From AP-15 sp963796155 (GTDB lineage: Bacteria; Pseudomonadota; Alphaproteobacteria; ATCC43930; CGMCC-115725): a stretch of 64,000 nt of DNA. A model generated the notes under the pieces. That model was given only the letters and a program-made list of their open reading frames with translations. It did not search any database and was not told the origin of the DNA. A program made the position numbers and the translations under genes. Numbering within the stretch: position 1 is the stretch's first letter; each line of letters opens with the position of its first letter. Location of the stretch: assembly GCA_963796155.1 (NCBI GenBank), contig CAWCKT010000001.1, positions 181,036 to 245,035 of the forward strand, written 5' to 3'. Shown here piece after piece: positions 15,687-24,664 of this stretch.

Positions 15687-18028
15687 TTGCGTTTGTCCGA
15701 AGGGTCCGAGACCGTTCAGCAGGTCAGCTCTGATCCCGCCGTGCCACAGGCCCTGGCCGCGTTGCTGGGCAGCGAGCTGACACCGGCAGACGGGTTGGGC
15801 GACGCGGTCCGGCGGCTCTCGGTGCCCGGCGACGCCTGCCGGCCCGCAACGGCTCTCGCTCGATCATCAACTGCTCCGCCTGATCGAGATGATCGTCGCA
15901 GCGCTCGACGCCGGGCGCGCCACGCTACTTCTGCATGATCCAGACGCCGGCGAGCTATTTTCGCGGGTTGGCCGGGATGAAGCCGTGGCGGAGATCCGGA
16001 TCCCGCAAAATGTCGGCATCGCCGGCTCGGTGTTCGCCTCGGGTGTCGCCGAAATTATCGACGACGCGTACCGGGACCCCCGGTTCAACCCCGCGGTCGA
16101 CCGGCAGACCGGATATCGCACCCGCCACATTCTGTGCGTGCCGCTGCGCAACCGTGCGGCCCAACTGATCGGGGTAACCGAGGTCCTCAACAAGCGCTCG
16201 GGCACGTTCACAGCGGTCGATAAGGCCCTCCTGGAGGCGATCAGCCGCCACGCCGCGAGCGCGCTCGAGCAGGCGCAAATGGTGGAGCGCCTCGAGCAGG
16301 CACGACGCGAAGAGCTGGAACTACTGGAGGTTACCGAGGCGATCTCGACCGAGTTGAATCTCGACACCTTGCTCGTCCGCATCGTGGCGGGGGCGACGCA
16401 ACTCCTCGACGCCGAGCGCTCCACACTCTTTGTTTACGACCCGGGCAAGGACGAGCTCTGGTCGAAGGTGGCCGAAGGCAGCCAGCAACAGCAGATCCGC
16501 ATTCCGGCGAATGCCGGGATCGCCGGTGCCGCCTTTGTGAGCGGCGACGTCCTCGATATACCAGACGCTTATGCCGACGCGCGCTTCAATCCGGAAATAG
16601 ATCGGAGTTCAGGGTTTCACACCCGCAACATGCTCAACGCGCCGGTCATCGACCGGACCGGCGAGCGCCTCGGCGTGGTCCAGGTGCTCAACAAGCGAGG
16701 CGGGCCGTTCACACAGGTCGATATTCGCCGGCTAAAGGCGTTTTCCGCGGGCATCGCGGTGGCGCTGGAGAATGCACGGTTGTTTTCCGACGTGCTCGCG
16801 CTGAAGAACTACAACGAGAGTATCCTGAAGTCGCTTTCTAACGGCGTGGTAACGCTTGATCGCCAGCGGGTCATCGTCAAGGCGAACGAGGCGGCGCAGC
16901 GCATCCTCGGGCTGCCGGAGGAGGCATTGGTAGATCGCCCGGCACAGCAGGCGTTCGGCAATCACAACGCCTGGATCACCCGAAGCCTAGAGTTCGTCGC
17001 GCGGATGGGGGCCACCGACTATCACGCCGACACCGACCTGAAACTGCCGGACGGCGGCATCGCTTCCGTCAATTTGACGGCGGCTCCATTCCTCGACACC
17101 GAGGGAAAGTCCATCGGCTTCATGCTGGTGCTCGAAGACATCACGCGCGAAAAGCGGGTGCGCAACACGATGGCGCGCTATGTGGCCAAGGAGGTCGTCG
17201 ATCAGTTGCTCGCGAGCGGCGACGATGTCCTCGAGGGGAGCACCCTGGTCGCCACCGTGCTGTTCGCCGACATCCGGCGCTTCTCGCTGATGTCCGAGAC
17301 CATGACACCGCGCAACACGGTGTACATGCTCAACGAATTCTTCACAGAGATGGTAGAGGTGATCTTCACGAGCGGCGGCATGCTCGACAAGTATATGGGC
17401 GACGGCCTGATGGCGATCTTTGGTGCGCCGGCGTCGGTTCTGCCGACGCGGACAACGCGCTCTACGTCGCTAACGACATGATCCGCGCTCTCGGCATCTT
17501 CAACGCAAGGCGGACTGAGCGTGGGTTCGAGCCGATCGAGATCGGTATCGGGCTCGCCACCGGCGAGGTGCTCGCCGGCTCGGTCGGTCCGACAAAGCGC
17601 ATGGAGTACACGGCCATCGGCGCCAATGTGAACCTTGCCGCGCGGCTCGAGAGCGCCAACAAATATTATGGGACGGTCGTGCTGCTGGCGGAGACCACAG
17701 CCGATGCGCTCAAATCGCCCGCGGTTTTGCGGCGTCTCGACCTGATCCAGGTCAAGGGCATCTCGCGGCCGACCTGGGTCTATGAAGCTCTAGGGCACTA
17801 CACAGCCGCGACCTTCCCCCAGCTTGCCTCGGTGATCAATGCTTACGAGGCCGGTCTCGACTGCTACCAGCACGCGACTGGAAGGGCGGGCTCAGCCGTT
17901 TCGGCGAGGCGCTCGAACGGGCCCCGCAGGATCGGCCGTCCCGCATCTTCTGGGATCGCTGCCGCTACTATCAGGCCAACCCGCCCGGCGACGGATGGGA
18001 CGGTGTCTGGATCATGGAGCAGAAGTAG
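15687..18028 (+). pseudogene. GAF-GAF-PAS adenylate/guanylate cyclase, frameshifted
   Basis: Domains in order: two GAF domains (ATLLLHDPDAGELFSRV and RSTLFVYDPGKDELWSKV), a PAS domain (NGVVTLDRQRVIVKANEAA), then a class III cyclase domain (VLFADIRRFSLMSE and DKYMGDGLMAIFG with the metal-binding Asps; IGIGLATGEVLAGSVG). The main frame runs 15889-17481. It slips near 17442 into the frame continuing NALYVANDMIRALGIF, and again near 17873 into RDWKGGLSRFGEALER to MEQK, stop 18028. The true N terminus probably lies in a third frame from TTG 15687 (GSETVQQVSSDPAVPQALAALLG). The C-terminal slip fits loss of one C, so the gene may be intact in the organism. It would make cAMP or cGMP in response to ligands bound by GAF. 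Confidence 0.75.
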
Positions 18029-18062
18029 CGCAAGCTGGGGCCGGCAGGCGCGCCGGCCAACG

Positions 18063-18102
18063 CCCCTCACCCGGGCCCTCTCCCCGCAAGCGGGGCGAGG
18101 GT
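18063..18102. repeat. CCCTC-CCCGC hairpin repeat
   Basis: CCCTC-T-CCCCGC-aa-GCGGGG-C-GAGGG with flanking CCCCTCACC, the same family as 13185-13297. It lies between the cyclase stop and the RBS of the enoyl-CoA hydratase gene and may terminate the cyclase transcript. Confidence 0.6.
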
Positions 18103-18129
18103 GAGCGAAGCTGCAGGGAGGGAGGTTAC

Positions 18130-18918
18130 ATGACCGAGACTCTGGTCGAATACGATTGCCGGGATCAGATCGCGACCTTGACCTTGAACCGGCCGGAGAA
18201 GCTCAACGCCTTCAGCGACGACCTTGTCCGGCACCTGATGGACGCGTTGCGGCGTTTCGATCTCGACCCCGAGGCGCAGGTCGCGATCATCTGCGGCAAG
18301 GGCCGCGCCTTTTCGAGCGGCGCCGACGTCCACCAGCGCCAGCTGCGCAAGCGCGAGGAGTTCGAAGCGCTCGGCGGACCGCAAGGTTGGGGCGCCAATT
18401 CCGGCGACCTGTTGACCCGGTCGGTCAATTGGAAACCGGTCATCGCCGCGCCGCACGGCTATGCGATGGGCCTGGCGCTCGGCATCGTCCTCGAATGCGA
18501 TCTGATCGTCGCCGAGGCCGGCACCAAGTTCCAGGTGACCGAGACCTCGCGCGGCCTCGGCGGCGCCAAATACTGGGCCTTGTTGAACTTCCGCGGCGGC
18601 GCGGCCTTCGCCAGCGAGGTGGCGCTGACCGGCCGCTTCTTCACCGCCGAGGAAGCTTTAGCCGCGGGGATCATCAACCGCGTCGCGCCGGCGGGCCAGC
18701 ACCTCGAAGTCGCCCACGGACTCGCCGCCGAAGTCGCCAAGAACCCGCCGCTATCCGTGCGCGCGACGGTGCGCACCCGCCGCTGGTATATGGACCAGCT
18801 CGAGCGCGAGGTCACGATGCAGACCGCGCCATTAAAGCTTTATCTCAGCGAAGACTTCCACGAAGCCGCCCGCGCCTTCGCCGAAAAGCGAAAGCCGGGC
18901 CCGTTCACGGGCCGGTAA
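18130..18918 (+). CDS. enoyl-CoA hydratase/isomerase family protein
   Basis: A 262-residue crotonase-fold protein with IATLTLNRPEKLNAFS at the start, GRAFSSGADVHQR as first oxyanion segment and APHGYAMGLALGIVLECDLIVAEAGTKFQVTE as second. At the positions where hydratases carry two Glu residues this protein has non-acidic or shifted residues (GLALGIVLECD), so dehydration chemistry may be altered and another crotonase reaction is possible. The start has GGAGG four bases from the ATG. The DinB-like gene follows after 12 bases. Confidence 0.86.
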   Translation: MTETLVEYDCRDQIATLTLNRPEKLNAFSDDLVRHLMDALRRFDLDPEAQVAIICGKGRAFSSGADVHQRQLRKREEFEALGGPQGWGANSGDLLTRSVNWKPVIAAPHGYAMGLALGIVLECDLIVAEAGTKFQVTETSRGLGGAKYWALLNFRGGAAFASEVALTGRFFTAEEALAAGIINRVAPAGQHLEVAHGLAAEVAKNPPLSVRATVRTRRWYMDQLEREVTMQTAPLKLYLSEDFHEAARAFAEKRKPGPFTGR

Positions 18919-18930
18919 CGAGGGGCTGCA

Positions 18931-19443
18931 ATGATCACACCCGCCTATATCCGCACGATGGCCGCTTATAACGTCGAGATGAACCGCCGGCTGTACGGCG
19001 CCGCTGCGCGGCTTTCGGATGCCGAGCGGCGACTGCCGCGGGGTGCATTTTGGGGATCGATCCACGGCACCCTGACCCACGTCCTGTGGGGCGACCGGCA
19101 GTGGATGTCGCGCTTCGACAATTGGCCGAAGCCGACCACCCCGATCAAAGAGAGCGCCCGAATGATCGAGGATTTCGGCGTGCTCAGCGCCGAGCGCGAA
19201 AAGGCCGACGCCGACATCTCGCGCTGGGCCGCCAAGGTCGACGACGCCTGGCTCGCCGATGACCTCACCTGGTTCAGCGGTGCTGCCAACCGGGAGGTCC
19301 GTGCGCCGCTCCGGCTGCTGGTGACCCACTTCTTCAATCACCAGGCGCATCACCGCGGGCAGGCGCACGCGATGCTGACGGCCGCCGGACAGCAGACCGG
19401 CGACACTGACCTGTTTTTGCTGATCCCCGAGATCGTCGGCTAA
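18931..19443 (+). CDS. DinB family protein
   Basis: A 170-residue four-helix protein of the DinB/YfiT superfamily. The metal-binding histidines are visible: HGTLTHVLWGDRQW near residue 47 and HFFNHQAHHRGQAHAML near residue 132. Members include mycothiol- or bacillithiol-dependent transferases and damage-induced proteins of unknown function; nothing here fixes the substrate. Spacing of 12 bases from the enoyl-CoA hydratase gene suggests one transcript. Confidence 0.85.
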   Translation: MITPAYIRTMAAYNVEMNRRLYGAAARLSDAERRLPRGAFWGSIHGTLTHVLWGDRQWMSRFDNWPKPTTPIKESARMIEDFGVLSAEREKADADISRWAAKVDDAWLADDLTWFSGAANREVRAPLRLLVTHFFNHQAHHRGQAHAMLTAAGQQTGDTDLFLLIPEIVG

Positions 19444-19455
19444 AGAGCCCGGCCG

Positions 19456-19722
19456 TTAGCGCGCGTCGGGTGGCGGCACGACAACCCCGAGCAGCCGCGC
19501 GGTAGCGGCGATGTGTTGCCGGCGCGATTGTTCACGCCCGGCCTCGTAGCGTTCGAGCGCCGCGCGGTCGGCGGCGGGAACCGAGGCCTGCGTCCGGACC
19601 AAGCAAGCGGTCGGGCAGCGCGTAACGCCCTTGGTGCGGATGAAGGCATCAACCGCGGCCTCATATTCGCCGGAAGACATCATCGGCGCCGTGAGAACCG
19701 ATTTCTCTCGCTTGTGGGTCAT
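19456..19722 (-). CDS. small conserved hypothetical protein
   Basis: An 88-residue protein: MTHKREKSVLTAPMMSS, then YEAAVDAFIRTKGVTRCPTACLVRTQASVPAADRAALERYE, ending in PPPDAR. The GVTRCPTACLVRTQ block with paired cysteines recurs, to my knowledge, in small uncharacterised alphaproteobacterial proteins. The ATG at 19722 fits; the frame is open further upstream but that part reads as non-coding. It is convergent with the DinB gene, 12 bases away. Function unknown. Confidence 0.55.
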   Translation of the reverse strand: MTHKREKSVLTAPMMSSGEYEAAVDAFIRTKGVTRCPTACLVRTQASVPAADRAALERYEAGREQSRRQHIAATARLLGVVVPPPDAR

Positions 19723-20085
19723 CGCGGAGCGTCCTGATCGAATCGCCTCCGCATAACTGCCCAGCCGCTGCACCCGCCGCAATTGTGGAGACTCCTGGGG
19801 TTTCCTCGGGGATTTTTCGGTCGTGACTTTGACTGACGGCGCCTGGGCTGTATTCCGACCGGGCTGCTGCCCGAACGTGCGGCAGCGTCTAAGAGCGAAT
19901 TCCTCGAAAATTCCCGAATCGTTCGCAACCTTGAGAGCCGGCCTCCCGCCGCGAAGCCTCGAACGGCCGCCAGATGAGCAATCCGCTGTTGGCCGCCACG
20001 GTGGATGTGATGCATTGTCGCCCGAGCAACTCGCCAGCGAAGAGGAGGGGTTGGTGACGGCGAAACCTTCGATGGGCAAGCGGTC
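19723..20085. other. gene-free stretch
   Basis: Upstream of both the small hypothetical gene and the first of the tandem monooxygenase genes. Frames here lack RBS and family features. The AT-richer segment around 19790-19910 may hold divergent promoters. I see no clear repeat or palindrome. Confidence 0.5.
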
Positions 20086-20910
20086 ATGCGATTGAGCGTC
20101 GTGACCTTCATGCGTCCCGGCAGGGAGCCTCGCGGCCAGTCGCTGGGTCGCATCGTCGACTACGCCCGGCAGATCGAAAAACGCGGGTTTCCCGGGCTCT
20201 GGGTGACCGACTCGATCGGTCGCGGCCGGCCGACGCTGGACCCGCTCGTCGCACTTGGCGCGCTCAGCGTCGCGACCAAGCGGGTCGAGCTCGGCACCGC
20301 GGTGCTGCAGGTGTCGCTGCGCCACCCGATCGAGCTCGCCCATCGCGTGCAGTCGGTCCAGGCGCTGTCGGGAGGCCGGCTCCGCCTCGGCGTCGGCAGC
20401 GGCTCGACGCGCGCCGATTTCGACCTCCTCGGCGCCGATTACGACCAGCGCTTCCGCACCCTGATGCGCTCGCTCGAAATCATGCGCCGCGCCTGGGCCG
20501 GCGAGCCGGTCAATGGCGGGATGCTGTCACCCTGGCCGGGTTGTGAGGGCGGCCCGCCGGTGCTGCTCGGCGCCTGGCGCAATCCGCGCTGGATCGCGTA
20601 TGCGGCAAAGCAGTGCGCGGGCTGGATCGCCTCGGGCCTTTACAGCAGCTGGGAAGATCTCGAGGCGGGGATGCGCCTCTACCGCGACGCCGGCGGCACC
20701 AACGCCGTCCTTGCCAATGTCCTCGTCGATCTCGCCAACCGGCCCGAACCAGGAAGCCTCGCCGAGCGGGCGACGGTCTCCCTGGTCTGCTCGCCGGACG
20801 AGGCGCGCGTGCGGCTGAAACGGATCGAGCAGTTGGGCTTCGACGAGGTTCTCGTCGTCTCGCCCGGCGGCGCGCTCGAAGAGATCGAGCGGGTACGCGA
20901 TTTCCTCTAG
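20086..20910 (+). CDS. LLM-class flavin-dependent oxidoreductase, tandem copy 1
   Basis: A 274-residue luciferase-like oxidoreductase of the F420-dependent type. RIVDYARQIEKRGFPGLWVTD is the first helix-strand unit, KRVELGTAVLQVSLRHPIELAHRV the second, and LSGGRLRLGVGSGSTRADF the phosphate-binding region. The C terminus ends in a repeated-looking IEQLGFDEVLVVSP segment. It is the first of two adjacent close paralogues, separated by 23 bases, so a recent tandem duplication is clear. Cofactor (FMN or F420) and substrate cannot be told apart from sequence. The ATG at 20086 fits the family start. Confidence 0.87.
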   Translation: MRLSVVTFMRPGREPRGQSLGRIVDYARQIEKRGFPGLWVTDSIGRGRPTLDPLVALGALSVATKRVELGTAVLQVSLRHPIELAHRVQSVQALSGGRLRLGVGSGSTRADFDLLGADYDQRFRTLMRSLEIMRRAWAGEPVNGGMLSPWPGCEGGPPVLLGAWRNPRWIAYAAKQCAGWIASGLYSSWEDLEAGMRLYRDAGGTNAVLANVLVDLANRPEPGSLAERATVSLVCSPDEARVRLKRIEQLGFDEVLVVSPGGALEEIERVRDFL

Positions 20911-20933
20911 CAGCCTTAAATCGGCAGGTGACC

Positions 20934-21758
20934 ATGAAAGTGAGTGTCCAGATCCGCTTGGGTCCCGGCGCGGAAGCCGAGGGCTCGCCGGTGCGCCGCA
21001 TCGTCGATTACGCCCGGCGCATCGAAGCCGCCGGGTTCCCGGGGATCTGGGTCGGAGATTCGCTCGGTCGCGGCCGGCCAACCCTCGATCCGCTCGTCGC
21101 GCTGGCGACGCTGTGCTCCGTGACCGACCGGGTCGAGCTCGGCATCGCCGTGCTGCAGGTGCCGCTGCGCCATCCTGTGGAACTCGCGCATCGGGTGCAG
21201 TCGGTTCAAATGCTGTCGGGAAACCGTCTGCGCCTCGGCGTCGGCAGCGGTTCGACGCGTGCGGATTTCGAGCTCTTGGGCGCCGATTACGACCGGCGCT
21301 TTCGTACTTTGATGAGCTCGCTCGACACGATGCGAGCCGCCTGGGCCGGACGGACGGTCAATGGCGGGGCCTTGTCCCCATGGCCGGGATGCGAGGGCGG
21401 TCCCCCCATACTGCTCGGCGCCTGGCGCAATCCGCGTTGGATCACCTATGCCGCGAAAGAATGCCAGGGCTGGACTCCCTCTGGCCAATTCAGCCGCTGG
21501 GAGGATCTCGAGGCGGGAATGCGCGTCTATCGCGACGCCGGCGGCGACAACGCCGTCCTCGCCAATGTTGCGATCGATCTCGCCGAGCGGCCCGAATCCG
21601 CGAGCCTCGCGCAGGTGGCCAATGTCTCGCTGATCTGCCCGCCCGATGAGGCCGGCCGGCGGTTGAAGCGGGTCGAGCAGCTCGGCTTCGACGAGATACT
21701 CCTCGTCTCGCAAGCGGGCGTGCTCGAGGAGATCGAGCGGGTGCGCGATTTCCTCTAG
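20934..21758 (+). CDS. LLM-class flavin-dependent oxidoreductase, tandem copy 2
   Basis: A 274-residue paralogue of the preceding gene with identical length and colinear motifs: RRIVDYARRIEAAGFPGIWVGD, DRVELGIAVLQVPLRHPVELA, GNRLRLGVGSGSTRADFELL and GCEGGPPILLGAWRNPRW. The ATG at 20934 follows GGCAGGTG. Most differences are at the N terminus and in the loop around KECQGWTPSGQFSRW, which probably borders the substrate pocket, so the pair may have diverged in specificity. The two are probably co-transcribed. Confidence 0.87.
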   Translation: MKVSVQIRLGPGAEAEGSPVRRIVDYARRIEAAGFPGIWVGDSLGRGRPTLDPLVALATLCSVTDRVELGIAVLQVPLRHPVELAHRVQSVQMLSGNRLRLGVGSGSTRADFELLGADYDRRFRTLMSSLDTMRAAWAGRTVNGGALSPWPGCEGGPPILLGAWRNPRWITYAAKECQGWTPSGQFSRWEDLEAGMRVYRDAGGDNAVLANVAIDLAERPESASLAQVANVSLICPPDEAGRRLKRVEQLGFDEILLVSQAGVLEEIERVRDFL

Positions 21759-21766
21759 CGGCTTGC

Positions 21767-22162
21767 TCAAAGCACGAGCTGGGTCTGGGTGACAAGTGCC
21801 ACCAGCCGGCCCTCGGGGGTCGAGACGCGGGTCTGCCAGATCATCGTCCGCCGGCCGCGGTGAACCGGCGTCGCCTCGCCGATCACCCGCGTCCCGACCG
21901 GCGCTGGCGCCACGAAGTTGGTCTTGCTTTCGATCGTCGTCGTCCCGGCACCCTCGGGCAGGTTGACGATCGTGCCGGTGGCGCCGAGCGTGTCGGCGAA
22001 CGCCATGACGGCGCCGCCGTGAAGCACGGCGGGGCGGGTACAGAGATCCTCGCGCACGGTCATCTGGGCGACGATCTTGTCGGGTGCGGCGCTGACGAAC
22101 TCGATGCCGAGCAGCTCGGCGAAGGGCAGCATTTCTCGCCCGATGCGGGTAAGCAGATCCAT
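21767..22162 (-). CDS. PaaI-type hotdog thioesterase
   Basis: A 131-residue hotdog-fold thioesterase. LCTRPAVLHGGAVMAFADTLGATGTIVN carries the helix with the HGG and Asp motifs of the PaaI/YdiI branch, and TIESKTNFVAPAPVGTRVIGEA is the central strand pair. It should hydrolyse acyl- or aryl-CoA thioesters in the cytoplasm. It is convergent with the tandem monooxygenases and divergent from glgA, so it is likely transcribed alone. Confidence 0.86.
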   Translation of the reverse strand: MDLLTRIGREMLPFAELLGIEFVSAAPDKIVAQMTVREDLCTRPAVLHGGAVMAFADTLGATGTIVNLPEGAGTTTIESKTNFVAPAPVGTRVIGEATPVHRGRRTMIWQTRVSTPEGRLVALVTQTQLVL

Positions 22163-22185
22163 TCAGGTTTCTCCCTCTAACCCCG

Positions 22186-23652
22186 ATGCGCGTCCTCTAC
22201 ATCACGGCCGAGCTCTACCCCTGGGTCAAGTCGGGCGGGCTCGGGGATGTCGCCGCGGCGCTGCCGCCGGCGTTGATTGCACAAGGCATTGATGTACGGC
22301 TGCTGCTGCCCGGCTTCCGCGGTTTTCTCGACGCATTCCCCGGACTGACCGATGTCGCCCGGTTGCAGACGCCGTTTGCCGCCGAGCGGGTGCGGGTCGG
22401 TCTCGCCCGGCTCCCCGGCACCCAGAGCCTCGCCTATCTCGTCGACCATCCCGCTTTTTACGATCGGCCTGGTAACCCCTATGCGAGCCCTGACGGTAGC
22501 GATTGGCCCGACAATCACCGCCGCTTTGGACTGTTCAGCTGGGTCGCGGCAGAGCTGGCGCGCGGCGCCGATCCAAGCTGGCGCCCCGACATCCTACACG
22601 GTCACGACTGGCACACCGGGCTCGCTCCCGCCTACCTCGCCGCCCGCCCGCCGGCAGAAGGACACGTCCGCACGGTATTCACAGTCCACAACCTCGCCTA
22701 TCGGGGACCGTTCCCCGCCGCGATTTTCCCCGAATTGGCATTGCCACCCGAATTCTTCTCGATCGATGGGGTCGAGTTTTTTGGTATGGTGTCGTTCATC
22801 AAGGCTGGTCTGTTTTACTCGGACCGCCTGACTACGGTGAGTCCGACCTACGCGCGCGAGATCCAGACACCGGCCTTTGGCTGGGGCCTAGACGGGTTGT
22901 TGCGCACTCGCGCCAATGTGCTGACTGGAATCTTGAACGGCGTCGATGCGCGCTTCTGGGATCCCGGGCACGATAGGAATCTGCCGCACACTTACGGCAC
23001 GGAGGACGCTACGGCGGGCAAGCGAGCGGCGAAGACCGCTTTGCAGCGCCGCTTCGGGATCGCGCCGCTCGATAACGTGCCGATGTTCGGAGTGGTGAGC
23101 CGTCTCACCCCACAAAAAGGGCTCGACCTCGTCCTTGGGGCCTTGCCCGAGCTTATTGCAGGCGGGGCGCAGCTCGTCCTGCTTGGCGCGGGCGATGCCG
23201 ATCTCGAGCTCGGTTTTGCGGCCGCAGCTGCGCGTTACCGCGGGCAAGTCGGTGTTGAGATCGGCTACGACGACAGCTTGGCGCATCTAATCATCGGCAG
23301 CGCCGACGTGGTCCTCCTACCCTCGCGTTTTGAGCCGTGCGGCCTGACGCAGCTCTACGCGTTGCGTTATGGCGCCCTGCCGCTGGTTCGTCGGGTCGGC
23401 GGCCTGGCCGATACCGTCGTCGATGCAAATGCGGCAAGCCTGGCGGAGGGCATTGCCACCGGTTTCGCCTTTGATGAGGACAGTCCGAGAGCGCTGATGG
23501 CGGCGGCTGGGCGGGTCATCGACTTGTTCCCCCAGCGGGAGGTCTGGCAGCGCATGATCCAGCGCGCGATGACCCGCGACTTCAGCTGGGAGGCCGCGGC
23601 CCGTCAGTACATCGACGTTTTCCGTGCGCTGCGATCGGACCTCCCACTCTAG
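22186..23652 (+). CDS. glgA: glycogen synthase (ADP-glucose, GT5)
   Basis: A 488-residue starch/glycogen synthase, full length. KSGGLGDVAAALPPAL at residues 15-30 is the ADP-glucose-binding KxGGL motif, FTVHNLAYRG and PTYAREIQTPAFGWGLDGLL are the acceptor and GT5 signatures, VVSRLTPQKGLDLV starts the C-terminal Rossmann domain, and LLPSRFEPCGLTQLYALRYG is the catalytic E-x7-E region. It elongates alpha-1,4-glucan from ADP-glucose. No glgB, glgC or glgP is near, unlike the usual cluster, so this is either a lone copy or an extra one. Confidence 0.95.
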   Translation: MRVLYITAELYPWVKSGGLGDVAAALPPALIAQGIDVRLLLPGFRGFLDAFPGLTDVARLQTPFAAERVRVGLARLPGTQSLAYLVDHPAFYDRPGNPYASPDGSDWPDNHRRFGLFSWVAAELARGADPSWRPDILHGHDWHTGLAPAYLAARPPAEGHVRTVFTVHNLAYRGPFPAAIFPELALPPEFFSIDGVEFFGMVSFIKAGLFYSDRLTTVSPTYAREIQTPAFGWGLDGLLRTRANVLTGILNGVDARFWDPGHDRNLPHTYGTEDATAGKRAAKTALQRRFGIAPLDNVPMFGVVSRLTPQKGLDLVLGALPELIAGGAQLVLLGAGDADLELGFAAAAARYRGQVGVEIGYDDSLAHLIIGSADVVLLPSRFEPCGLTQLYALRYGALPLVRRVGGLADTVVDANAASLAEGIATGFAFDEDSPRALMAAAGRVIDLFPQREVWQRMIQRAMTRDFSWEAAARQYIDVFRALRSDLPL

Positions 23653-23662
23653 GGTGCATCCC

Positions 23663-24586
23663 CTATCCGCCGAGGACCGTTCCCGCCGCGACACCCGCTT
23701 CGGTCGCCTTGATCTTTGGGCCGTTGTCGAGCCGCACACGCGAGACCTCGACGAAACCGCCTTGCGCGAGGATTCGCATCCCCTGGTCGCCGACCGAGAC
23801 AACTTCGCCGATCTTATGCCCGCGGACCATGGCGAAAGTCCCGGCAACGATCTTGCGCGCGTCGAACAGATAGAGTTTCTGCTCACCGAAGTCCGTCCAC
23901 GCACCGGGCGCGGGGTTGCAGCCGCGGATCAGGTCATAGACGAAATCGACGTGGTTCGCCCAGTTGATATGCGCCTCGGCTTCGCGCACCCAGCCTTCAT
24001 AGGTGGCCCGGCTCTCGTCCTGGGTACTTTCGGTTGCCCGGCCCGAGGCGACGAGATCGGCAGCTTCAATCAGCGCCGAGACCCCGAGCGGGAAAATCTT
24101 GTCGAAGTAAAGTGACCCTGCGGTGTCGTCGGGACCGATCGCCACGCGCTTTTGCAGGATGACCGGTCCCTCGTCGAGACCGGGTGTCGGGCGAAAGATC
24201 GCCAGCCCGGTCTCGGTCCGCCCGCGAATGATCGCCCAGGGGATCGACGAGGCCCCACGATGGAGCGGTAACAGCGACGGGTGGAACTGGATCATCCCGT
24301 GTTTCGGGATGGCGCAGAACTCGGGCGGGGCGAACAGAAGAACGTAGGCCATCACGCCGAGATCGGCCTTGAGATCGGCGAGCGCGCGCTGGGCTTCCTC
24401 GCTCGAATATTTGGCGAAGCGGTGGACCGTCAGCCCGCGTTCCTGCGCCGCAACCACGAGAGGGTCCGGTCTGGCCCCCGGCCGCTCCGGCGCCGCGAAA
24501 ACCCCGGCGACCTCGTCCCCGCGTGCGGTAAAGGCCTCGAGCACGGCTTTGCCAAACGCCTGCTGACCGACAATGACGATGCGCAT
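23663..24586 (-). CDS. formyltransferase-family protein resembling the 10-formyl-THF hydrolase domain
   Basis: A 307-residue protein with the methionyl-tRNA formyltransferase fold: MRIVIVGQQAFGKAVLEAF at the start, FHPSLLPLHRGASSIPWAII holding the catalytic Asn/His region, and GLDEGPVILQK with the active-site Asp. The C-terminal domain runs from YLFDARKIV. Detail (RGASSIPW, YEGWVREAEAHINW, RGCNPAPGAWT) matches the N-terminal hydrolase of formyltetrahydrofolate dehydrogenase better than Fmt, but the aldehyde dehydrogenase half is absent. It may release formate from 10-formyl-THF or formylate a small molecule. The ATG at 24586 is set by GGCGAGGAG just upstream. Confidence 0.78.
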   Translation of the reverse strand: MRIVIVGQQAFGKAVLEAFTARGDEVAGVFAAPERPGARPDPLVVAAQERGLTVHRFAKYSSEEAQRALADLKADLGVMAYVLLFAPPEFCAIPKHGMIQFHPSLLPLHRGASSIPWAIIRGRTETGLAIFRPTPGLDEGPVILQKRVAIGPDDTAGSLYFDKIFPLGVSALIEAADLVASGRATESTQDESRATYEGWVREAEAHINWANHVDFVYDLIRGCNPAPGAWTDFGEQKLYLFDARKIVAGTFAMVRGHKIGEVVSVGDQGMRILAQGGFVEVSRVRLDNGPKIKATEAGVAAGTVLGG

Positions 24587-24664
24587 CTCCTCGCCTCCGA
24601 CTGTGTCCGCCGAGTGGTGTCGCGCCGTACACGAGCGGCGACACCAGCCCAAAGCCGCACAGTT

